This document shows positions 46,057-64,000 of a stretch of DNA of 64,000 nucleotides, in pieces. Every line of letters begins with the position of its first letter. The first letter of the stretch is position 1. The stretch spans positions 133,731,049 through 133,795,048 of the forward strand of contig NC_070602.1 in the NCBI RefSeq assembly GCF_027172205.1, in the 5' to 3' direction. Below the pieces are notes generated by a model that was not told where the DNA came from, searched no databases, and saw only the letters and a list, made by a program, of their open reading frames with translations. A program made the translations under genes and the position numbers. The DNA is from Podarcis raffonei (lineage: Eukaryota > Chordata > Lepidosauria > Squamata > Lacertidae).

Positions 46057-46504
46057 TGTCAGGGGTGCGTGCAGGAGCCAGGCCCTGTGGCCAATCGGAC
46101 TCTGCAGGACGGGCCTTCCTAAGTTTGTTCTGGAAAGGCAAGGTGCAGCCCCACATGTGAGGCCGATTGGTAACTCACAGCACCTGGTGGCAAGAGCTGG
46201 GAAGAGTTATAAGGTCAGCATTTCCCTTCAGCTCTGCCACAGCAAGACGCTTCCTGATCCTTGAACCTCGGCTTCTTGACTCCCTGCTGCTTTGATCCTC
46301 GGACCCTTGACTCCTTGCTTTCTGACCCTTGGACCCCTGGCTTCTTGACTCCTGGCTCTCTGACCCTCAGACTCTTGGCTTTCTGACTCCTGGCTTTTGG
46401 ACTCCTGTTCCTGCTCCTACCCCACCATCTTGCCCCCGGTCCTGACGTCCCCTGCCGGGACTTTGATCGCCCGTGAACCGGACCATGATATTCATATTCT
46501 GTAT
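46057..46504 (+). mobile_element. Possible LTR-element fragment (family uncertain)
   Basis: The block begins TGTCAGGGGTGCGTGC and is followed by a long run built from repeated TTGGACTCCTGGCTTCTGAC-like units. Both features recall Gypsy-type LTRs of reptiles. No matching second copy or clear right end is visible, so this is a weak call. A solo LTR is inserted at its right side. Confidence 0.3.
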
Positions 46505-46509
46505 AATAC

Positions 46510-46987
46510 TGTTAGGAGTTTGGGCAGCAGGGGTAGGCTTCTAATTCCTGGATCCAGCAAGTGATGAAAGTGGTAAAACAAGGATTTGAATTCTTGAAAT
46601 AAGAGAGGCTAGCTTCCTGGTGAGGTAGTGGCCTGAGTATGGGTCATTAAGGTAACAAAGGAAGTTGCTCTGTGCCAGAGTGGAGAATTGAGTTATGTGA
46701 GCTAGAAGCTGGGAGTCAAGTGGCAGGCTGGGAAGCCAGAAAGACAGAATGCCTGATTTATGCTTGAATCCGAGGCTGTGGCTATGGGAGAAGCAAGACC
46801 TTTTTGGGGTGTTAATGGTATGAACCCCTCCATCATGGGCTCAGGTTGTATATATGTAAAATAAAGCATATATCATAAAGACACCACAGTCTCTGCTGTG
46901 CCTCATTCTGAGAAAAAACAAAACCTGGGTAAACACCTGGAATCCCTGGCATCTTGCACCACTCAGAGATTGGGGTGTCATGCAACA
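46510..46987 (+). mobile_element. Solo LTR of an endogenous retrovirus-like element
   Basis: The 478-bp unit starts TGTTAGGAG and ends ATGCAACA, so the ends are the inverted pair TGTT/AACA. A 5-bp duplication AATAC lies at 46505-46509 and 46988-46992. An AATAAA lies at about 46859-46864, as expected for an LTR R region. There are no internal genes; it is a solo LTR fossil. The intact duplication and ends suggest moderate age. The family is not determined. Confidence 0.8.
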
Positions 46988-46992
46988 AATAC

Positions 46993-48140
46993 TGTTGAGT
47001 TGAACACTGCATTAAATTAAACACACTTAACATCCATTTGATTTCAGTGGCCTTAGGTGTGCTTCAATCCACACAGGATTAGACTTCAAGTGTCCCTAGG
47101 AACATGTCAATTCTTTGTTTTCTTTACCCCTTGCTTTGATGCAAGTGATTGATTGTTGACGCAAACTGTTACATCCAATAAGGTCCATGGCAGAAGAGGG
47201 ACCAGTTCTCATTTATCAACCAGCTATCAGTGTTTCAGATAAAACATTTAGCTTTGAAATCCAATGCCTTGGCATGTAAAAGGATCTCTTGCACTCTGGC
47301 CCAGCAGCTCAGCCCAACGGGGAGCTGCTTGCTAGTACTGTATTCTTTTTCTTAAAAATTCAGTTCAGCAATATTGTGTTTCTAAGCAACAGACAAGTGG
47401 TTCATTCTCTTGCTTTCCCTGAGCAAGGCTTTCATTTCTGTTAAGGCTCAGCAGGACAAGCAAGAAGAGAATAACATCATCTGGACAGAAGGCTTTTCTA
47501 ATGATACCAAGTCAACGAAATCCAGAACCTGAATCTTTTTAATAACCATTGCGTGGGAAGAGGTAATGGCTTATTTTTCATCCATTTATGTAGAAGTACC
47601 ACACTGTATCATCTTTAAGATGCTATTTAAGATGTTGCATTCTTTTCACAGCTGACAGTCAATTTATTTATCTCACTGCTAAATGGACAGAAGGTAGCAT
47701 GCAATTTTGCTTTCCATACCAAGTACTTGTAACTGCTAAATTAATTATCTTTCACACATCAGATATGTTTAAAATACGGTTTACGCATTCATGTTTCAGT
47801 TATGGGAATCTGTGGATGGGTTTTTGTTAATAGAATTCAGTGATATCAGTATTTACAGTGAAATATCACCACCGGAATATAGTACCTCTATTTTTTCTGT
47901 GGTTTCTTATCCTTATACATGGGCATGTATAGTAGGGAAATGTACCATTAATATATAGTGGAAGATTTTCATATTATTGGATCCTGGAGGAAGGTGTGTA
48001 CAGGGAATAGTGGGTTGCCAAGGTAGAATTACATGTGCAAATTCTTTGTGCATTGCATAGCATGCAGCTGTTAACTTTATAAAGAATGCTGCAGCTGCTG
48101 CTAGACCTGAGTAACATTATGGGCAATGCCAGGAGGAGGA
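46993..48140. other. Intergenic sequence upstream of C2orf80
   Basis: I see no gene or clear repeat here, apart from possible old repeat traces near 47030-47095. Confidence 0.5.
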
Positions 48141-48145
48141 TAAAA

Positions 48146-48494
48146 GGTAAAGGGACCCCTGACCATTAGGTCCAGTCGTGGACGACTCTGGGGTTGCATC
48201 ACTCATCTCGCTTTATTGGCCGAGGGAACCGGCGTACAGCTTCAAGGTCATGTGGCCATCATGACTAAGCCACTTCTGGCAAACCAGAGCAGTGCACGGA
48301 AATGCCGTTTACCTTCCCGCTGGAGCGGTACCTATTTATCTACTTGCACTTTGATGTGCTTTTGAACTGCTAGGTTGGCAGGAGCTGGGACAGAGTAATG
48401 GGAGCTCACCCCGTCACAGGGATTCAAACTGCCAACCTTCTGATCGGCAAGCCCTAGGCTCTGTGGTTTAACCCACAGCACCGCCCGTGTCCCA
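48146..48494 (-). mobile_element. Sauria SINE copy 7
   Basis: This is a full-length reversed copy flanked by AGGAGGAGGATA on both sides. It lies about 260 bp upstream of the C2orf80 start codon and antisense to that gene. Confidence 0.94.
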
Positions 48495-48753
48495 TAGGAG
48501 GAGGATAGGGGCTCCTATTAGTAGCCTCTGATCAGGGAAGCTGGCAGCTCTGCCTACAGTTGGCTGTGTATCTTGAAATTGCCAACAGGAGCAAAACTTG
48601 TAATACATGCCCTGAGAAGCTTACAATCTCATGACCTTCTAGTTTTCCTTTATTGACTTACCTATCCTTAATGTCTTATGTTCATTGATTGTACATAGTT
48701 CTTACCTAACTGGAACTTTGCAACTGGCACATGGAGAAAGAACACACAAATTA

Positions 48754-57813
<9,060 letters not shown>

Positions 57814-57857
57814 AAACAACCAGAACTTTTAGGTTTTTCAAGAAAGTAGGTTTTTCA

Positions 57858-57863
57858 AATAAA
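57858..57863 (+). terminator. C2orf80: C2orf80 poly(A) signal AATAAA
   Basis: Consensus hexamer 45 bases after the stop codon; cleavage is expected near 57880. Confidence 0.75.
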
Positions 57864-58860
57864 TCAAATGAGACTAGACCCCACTAACAACAGAGCTTCT
57901 GGTTTCAGGCAGCCTGGTCCTTTCCATGTTTACTCTTAAGTTCATGGGCTTTCAGATAGGATTGCAGCCTTAAGGTGCTGTTGGAAGTTACAGCTGTGCT
58001 GTCTCAGAACCTTACATTTAACAGGCTTCACTGTTGCTTAAGAAATTCCTACAGGTGTTTATCTCCCACCTCTATTTAGATATTTTAGGCACATCTCACT
58101 TACACTCTGCCTCCTCTTGGAATTTCACCATTGTGGCAGAAACCTCTCTCCAGTCGATAAAAGCAGGGGAGTGTCATAAATAAAAACAATAATTTTTCCA
58201 ATGCAGCCATTTGATTGCAGATGTCCTTCCTATCCATGACCCTGATAAGTTGTCCCAGTGCTTCTAATCCCAGTCACTGTAGTTTAGTTAGCCTTCTCTG
58301 TTCTACTCATATTTAAACCTTAGAAGTCTCATTTCTGTAAACACAACATACACATGTTGCTTTTCCCTATTGGCTACCAGTTTCATATTTTAGAAAAAAG
58401 GGAGCTTCAAGCACTAGGAGCCAGGGAGTTTCCAAGATTGCTTTAACAACAGTTGTAGCAGTTTACAGTTTTGTTTTCTTTCCACAACTCCAGTGCTTTT
58501 TTCTGGTGGTACTCAAATGTATGCCACAAATAAAAATCAATTTGATTATCTCATTCATGCTGTTTTGTTCAAAACTACTCAAATCTATTTCTGGATGGCT
58601 AGACTAACAGCCCTCTTGAACTATGCAAGATTCACATTTGCTGTGAATTTGAGAGACACAAATTAGATTAAGGCTGATACTCTAGCAGCTCAATCAATCC
58701 CATATGAAGCCTCCAGCCAAGTAAGGTCTAGAGAGGAGGCCCTGTTCCACCATTCAAACCAGACCATTTAATCTCATGTTCATTCTGGACCCTTGTGATA
58801 CTCTGCAGTTTCCATTATGATCACTAGAGGCCACTGAAACACTTGCTTATAAGGGAGAAC

Positions 58861-59062
58861 CAGTCTGGAAGTCCGTTCTTAACCTGAAACTGCTCTTAAC
58901 CCGAAGCACCACTTTAGCTAATGGGGCCTCCTGCTGCCGCCGCCCGATTTCTGTTCCCATCCTGAAGCAAAGTTCTTAACCTGAGGTACTATTTCTGGGT
59001 TAGCGGAGTCTGTAACCTGAAGCGTCTGTAACCTGAAGCATCTGTAACCTGAGGTACCACTG
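58861..59062. mobile_element. TA-duplicating MITE, left end lost
   Basis: Contains TTAACCTGAA-type repeats and ends CTGAGGTACCACTG followed by TA. It is the family of 61040-61268. The left terminal repeat is missing. Confidence 0.75.
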
Positions 59063-59081
59063 TACATAGGACACAGGAATC

Positions 59082-59265
59082 TGCCTTATACTGAGTCAAA
59101 CACTTGGCCAACCTGGGTCTCGATTGTCTACATTGGGGAGAGCACTCTTGTGCTCGAATCCTGCTTTGCTGGTTTCCCACAGGCATCTGGTTGACCAGTG
59201 AGAGAACAGGATGCTGGGCTAGAGGGGCCATTGGCCTGATCCAGCACGCTCTGCTTATGTTCTGT
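59082..59265 (+). mobile_element. CR1 LINE 3' UTR fragment
   Basis: Includes GGCATCTGGTTGACCAGTGA, GAGAACAGGATGCTGGGCTA and TTGGCCTGATCCAGCACGCT, the conserved CR1-type 3' run of squamates. Confidence 0.75.
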
Positions 59266-60926
59266 TCATCCAGCAGTTTAGTATGGGGGGAAAGACATCC
59301 AAAGCCCCACATATTTTTGAAAATTGAGAGCTCGTACACACTCGTCCTAGACAGCAGAAGTCCAATAAGTTTTCCACTTGCCCCACGCTTACTAGGCATG
59401 GGTCTGAACAATTTTGCCTTTCCCCTGGAAACCTGCTCTTTAGTGCTAAATCGGAACAAATGGCAATCTGCAGAAAACCTGATTGCCATTTGTTACGATT
59501 CAGTGCTAAACCATGGGTTTACTTGGGGGAAAGCAGTGGGGCGAACAGAAGTGTGGATAAGCCCCTATTCTTGCCTTCCCATCACTATGGTGCAGCTCTA
59601 GAACCTGTGCTCAGTTTACAGGGCTCAGCCTTGAAGCACGTGGCGTCATTGCAGTGAATGCAGTGACTTGGAGCATCTTAACTGAAAAAGCAAGTGTCAC
59701 GCTGCAGTCAGCTCCACATTTCACTTCTGTGCTTTTTGGACATGGATGGGGGCCGGACCCTACCCCAAAAATATTTGAGGGGCTCAAAAGGGCTCTTCTC
59801 CCAGGAGCTGGTGTCCCTGATGTGCTTAGACTGTGTCTTTCCACTAAGTTATAGGGCAGCCACTAATCATGTATATTTGGGCTTTGGAAATAGACCTTCC
59901 AGAGAAGAGGGCATGATCTCTACACAAGTATGTTCCTAGTACGTCTTGTTTTAGAAATTAAGCACTGCATACATTACCACAGTGCTTTCCACCTAAAACT
60001 GTAGGCCAACCAGCTACTGATAATTGTTTGAATTTATATTAATTTTTGTTTTACATGTTTCTATTTCCTGCCCTGAGGCCTTCAGATTATAAATGCTTAT
60101 AATCAAATGTAAATAAATAATAGTTAAAACATGAGCATAAAAAGTAGCCTAGGTTTACAGGCTTCAACTCCTGTAGAAGGTCCTTAACAGGACTTCTGTG
60201 CAGAGTTCCTGTATGTCCTCTGTATTCATGGAGATGTTCATTGTAATGACTGTAAAACCGAGTTGCTTTCCAAGCAAAGAGGGAGAGGCCAGATTTTCTA
60301 GAAAACCATCTTACTTTGAAGATGAGATCTATTTACAGAACCAATTTGTTTCCATGTATTACTTTAGAGGGTTTTAAGCAGGCAACCTAAATCCCCACAG
60401 CATCACAAGTAGTTGGGGGGGTGGGATGGGGGGTCTGGAGAGAAAGGGAGGGAGGGAGACGCAGGCTTGGGACAAGACACATCACCATGGAGATAGATAA
60501 GAGCAAATGGTTGTACCATCAAACGGAAGGAAGAAAGCCAGGAGAAGACACAAATAAAAGGAGAAATCTCATTAAACCCAACACTAATTTTGTAATCAGA
60601 GGAATAAAGGTCCCTTGAAAGCCTCCAGCCCGAAGATACGGCACAACAAAGAAGCACAAAAGGTTTCTAGCAGCCAGGTGTGGAGTGCATTTGGACATGC
60701 AGCGCTCTGCTTTTCGTCTGCTTTCTTCCCAGATTGTCCAGCATAGTGCTGGGGTGGCAGTCATCTCTCTAATCATGATGTTCGGCAGCAGGAAACAGCA
60801 TGAATTGCCTTTCCTTATTATGCTACATTGCTGAAAGAAAACTGACATGCATGGCTTTCTGAGGGAAAGCTCTATGGAAGTAATTTTTATCTGCAAATCC
60901 ATGAGGAAAACTGAATGTGGGAGCAC

Positions 60927-60960
<34 letters not shown>

Positions 60961-61002
60961 ATCTATCTATCTATCTATCTATCATCATCATCTATCTATC
61001 TA
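60927..61002. repeat. (ATCT)n microsatellite
   Basis: Long tetranucleotide array with short CAT interruptions. Confidence 0.95.
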
Positions 61003-61039
61003 ATGCCTCCCCCACCCCCCGCACAGGAGACATTGAATA

Positions 61040-61268
61040 CAGTGGTACCTCGGGTTACAAAAACCTCGGGTTACAAACACCGGGTTCCAGACTCCGCTAA
61101 CCCGGAAGTAGTACCTCAGGTTAAGAACTTTGCCCCAGGATGAGAACAGATATCGTGCGGCGGCAGCGGGAGGCCCCATTAGCTAAAGTGGTACCTCAGG
61201 TTAAGAACGGTTTCAGGTTAAGAACGGACCTCCAGAACGAATTAAGTTTGTAACCAGAGGTACCACTG
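61040..61268. mobile_element. TA-duplicating MITE (CAGTGGTACCTCGGGTTA ends)
   Basis: The 229-bp element starts CAGTGGTACCTCGGGTTAC and ends GTAACCAGAGGTACCACTG with TA outside each end. Internal CTCAGGTTAAGAAC repeats. Related by its ends to 21873-22113. Confidence 0.88.
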
Positions 61269-61749
61269 TAATTATCTTTTCACCCCTTGTGCCCCATTAA
61301 CATATCTCTACATTTTTGCAAGTTCAACTGCAGTGGTGTAGTGAGAGAGTATGAGCTTTGCCTGCTGATGGTTCTAGGCAGGGGACTACAATTTTTGCCA
61401 ACCCCACCCACCTCTCCCAGCGTGGGAGAGAATCAGTTTGCATGCTACATCTTGAAGGTGCGAGTGTGGCAACCGAAATGGTCAGACCCTGGCCCTGGGC
61501 TCAGGTGCCCAACTTCTCCAGGTAGGGCTGGGAAATCTGAAATCCTCAGAGCTACTGGCAACATAGACAAGACAGACGAAGGGCCAATGGTCACACCGTC
61601 AGATTGTTAAGGCAGCTTCCCATCTTCTTCCTAACTTGGGCAGACTTGGGTGATCAGGGGACCTGAAATGCCAGGGAGCAGAGGCATGGCTGGTAGGGAT
61701 GGGCCCAAGGTGCATGAACTGACAGAATGGTCCTGAGTCCTTGGGAATA

Positions 61750-62106
61750 AAAAGTAAAGGACCCCTAAACTGTTAAGTACAATCAAAGGCGACTATGGGG
61801 TTGCGGCGCTCATCTCGCTTTCAGGCCAAGGCAGCCGGCGTTTGTCCACAGGCAGCTTTCCAGGTCAAGTGGGCAGCATAACTAAGCCGCTTCTGGAGCA
61901 ATGGAACACCATGATGGAAACCAGAGCGCACGGAAACGCCATTTACCTTCCCGCCACAGCGGTACCTATTTATCTACTCGCAATGGCGTGTTTTCGAACT
62001 GCTAGGTTGGCAGGAGCTGGGACAGAGCAATGGGAGCTCTCCCTGTTGCATGAATTCAAACCACCGACCTGATCAGCGAGCCGAAGAGGCTCAGTGGTTT
62101 AGATCT
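61750..62106 (-). mobile_element. Sauria SINE copy 8 (diverged)
   Basis: A reversed copy with several substitutions and small indels. The tRNA-like head is incomplete: the plus strand breaks off after CTCAGTGGTTTAGATC. It is the most diverged of the eight. Confidence 0.85.
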
Positions 62107-63817
62107 CTAGAACAAGCCTAGCCAGAGTTGAAGGCCGCAATGCTTTGGGTTGTCACAGATGAATCTTTGTCTCCAATCCAAAGGAAAGTAAAAATAGTAG
62201 TACTGTCTCTCAATGGGGATATTGAAAGGCAGGGACCTGTATAGAATCTGACCCTGACAATTGCCAGTAGTGCTAGCCACATCAGTGTAACCATGGGCAG
62301 TGCTTAAATTATTACCACTGGACATTTTACTATTGGACATTTCAACTTGGAAGTGAAGGAGTGTGCCAGAAAATGACAAATCACTATAATTTAAAATGTG
62401 GAAACTTGGAAAGTATAGATATGGCAAGGCAGAAGGAAATGAGATGTACTCTAAAACCAGACTCTGTGTGAACTGAAGTGACCATTATGTTGTGTGGAGT
62501 TTGGTAACCTGTCACTATGACTCTCCCACAGTTCTTCTGGCCTGCAGACCAGCAGAGGGTTTCTGCAAGGATGCTGCCAGCTCAGTTTTACAACCAATAA
62601 AACTACAGCCACTGCCTGGCGACTTACTAGTGTCAGGGTCTGAAAAGCCAAAGAACCTGAGAGCCAAATGAAGAAGGAAATAACTTATTTTGCTTGCTTG
62701 GCTTAACTACTAGGTCTTTGAGCCACCAGATTCTGCCTTGGATGGTACCTGTTCAGAAAGCAGGGAATAAGTATAATATGGCATCTTAAAGAGCAAAACA
62801 TTTATTGTGGCATCAGCTTATGTGGGCTACATTCTGCTTCATCAGATGCTTGAGTTATCTTGAGTTGCAGCCGGTGGGGGGGGGGGAGGATTGTAATAAA
62901 TGAAGTCACAAATAAATCAAATGCCCCCCCCAAAAGTACCGATGGAGATAATTACATTCACAAAAGTCAGTCATGTTAATAACACAAATATTCTGGCATT
63001 GGTAAACCAATTGGCACAGATAATGTGATAAAAATCCATTGTGCCAATTCAATTCACAAGGGATGGCACTGAAATCCAAAGTTGGCAGCCATGTCCACTC
63101 ACCAGCGGTGAAGTTGTCTTCTAGAAGAACCAGACCTTAAATCTTAACCATAACACCAGCTTTTCTCCTTCAGCCTAGAGATGGTGCTTTGGCTGAATGA
63201 CTCTTACGACTGCATGCTGAGGCATGCTGCATTCAAAGGAAAAATAGCTGCGTGTAAGTAGCCAAACAATGTCAATGAACTAAAGAACATCAATAATTTG
63301 TCAAGGCTGCTGCATGTCATGTATCTAGACAAAAGCTGAGAAAGTACAGAGACAAAGATTGTAAGCACATGTTTACTAAACTAAATAACTCTTGCAAAGC
63401 TTAATGGTCTTTTCCTATCCAATATTTCATTCATTCTCCATTCACAATAGCTTGCAAACAAACACATTGCTGATTTGCTAAATGGCATTCCTTGGCACTG
63501 TTTCCTTTTGCTGGGTTTCAGTGAATAAAAGCGACGGGGGAGGGTAATCCACCCTGTTTTGTGTAACGTTTAATGAACTTCTGCCACAATCCTTATAGAT
63601 TCCTAGGCAGAATTCAGCAAAGTCTGCGGAAGGCACTCCTTTGATTTGTGTCTTTTGGATAAGTTCTTTTTTCCTTCTCACTGGTAGTTCTTAAATTCTA
63701 GTGATAAGTGTGTTTTGAGGCACACACAAAAATACTTATTATTTAAGGAACCAGCATTCTTGTGACACTCAAAATATTCAGCCAAGTCTTATAAGCATTT
63801 ATACTCTGCACTTTCCT

Positions 63818-64000
63818 AAGCAAGTACCAGTTTTAATGTATGCGGATGACGCTGTTCTTCTCTCTCAAACCAAAGTGGGTCTGAAACGTGCCTTAGGAAA
63901 GTTTAGTGACCAATGTAACACTGAACTGTTAACAATTAATTTTGCCAAAACCAAAATTGTACATTTTAACCACTCCTTCAGGAAAGATAATTGGAGCGTA
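63818..64000 (+). mobile_element. Non-LTR retrotransposon reverse transcriptase, cut by window edge
   Basis: An open frame reads KQVPVLMYADDAVLLSQTKV, GLKRALGKFSDQCNTELLTI and NFAKTKIVHF. YADD (63839-63850) is the RT catalytic motif and KTK follows at the usual spacing. The frame is still open at base 64000. The clade is uncertain; it is not the L2 seen elsewhere in the window. Confidence 0.8.

Larger units (their letters stand above)
57885..63800. other. Intergenic sequence right of C2orf80
   Basis: No exon is recognised. In human the gamma-crystallin cluster follows C2orf80; I searched by eye for gamma-crystallin motifs and saw none, so it would lie beyond the right edge. The stretch holds MITEs, a CR1 3' end, an ATCT microsatellite, a Sauria SINE and a poly-G run near 62875-62888. 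Confidence 0.55.

Noticed and set aside
57885-63800. Gamma-crystallin genes expected next to C2orf80 by human synteny
   Set aside because: I saw no two-Greek-key motifs on either strand; the region is repeats and unassigned sequence.

Overview
The window is vertebrate nuclear DNA, almost certainly from a squamate reptile (a lizard is the best guess). The evidence is multi-exon genes with GT-AG introns, and an interspersed-repeat set typical of squamates: eight tRNA-headed Sauria SINEs, BovB, L2 and CR1 LINE remnants, hAT and TA-duplicating MITEs, and MIR/CORE-like SINEs. No bacterial features are present. A lacertid is possible from the MITE families, but that is only an impression.

Four protein-coding genes can be built exon by exon. 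(1) The 5' part of PIKFYVE lies on the minus strand: a CpG-island 5'UTR exon ending at 12300, coding exon 2 at 6447-6618 and exon 3 at 3727-3912; the rest lies beyond the left edge. (2) A complete IDH1 (cytosolic NADP-dependent isocitrate dehydrogenase) lies on the plus strand, with a 5'UTR exon ending at 15866 and eight coding exons from 21438 to 33773 that give 415 residues. (3) A complete shugoshin gene of SGO2 type lies on the minus strand, with six coding exons from 43332 down to 34932 (about 911 residues) and a 5'UTR exon ending at 44791. (4) A complete C2orf80 (GONDA1) orthologue lies on the plus strand, with seven coding exons from 48754 to 57813 (177 or 179 residues).

Layout: 0-12.3 kb is PIKFYVE exons and introns. 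12.3-12.8 kb is its CpG-island promoter. 12.9-14.2 kb is LINE remnants. 15.4-15.9 kb is the IDH1 CpG promoter and first exon. 15.9-34.75 kb is IDH1. 34.76-45.1 kb is SGO2, tail to tail with IDH1. 45.1-48.7 kb is a second GC-rich segment, possible LTR debris, a solo LTR and a SINE. 48.7-57.9 kb is C2orf80. 57.9-64 kb is intergenic repeats ending in a reverse-transcriptase fragment cut by the right edge.

PIKFYVE/IDH1/C2orf80 order and relative orientation match what I recall for human 2q34. SGO2 lying between IDH1 and C2orf80 does not: human SGO2 is at 2q33.1. Other notable points are a near-identical 192-bp tandem repeat inside the SGO2 coding exon, IDH1 and SGO2 poly(A) signals only about 73 bp apart, an 839-bp MITE made of consecutive hairpins in an IDH1 intron, and eight Sauria SINEs all lying in one orientation.
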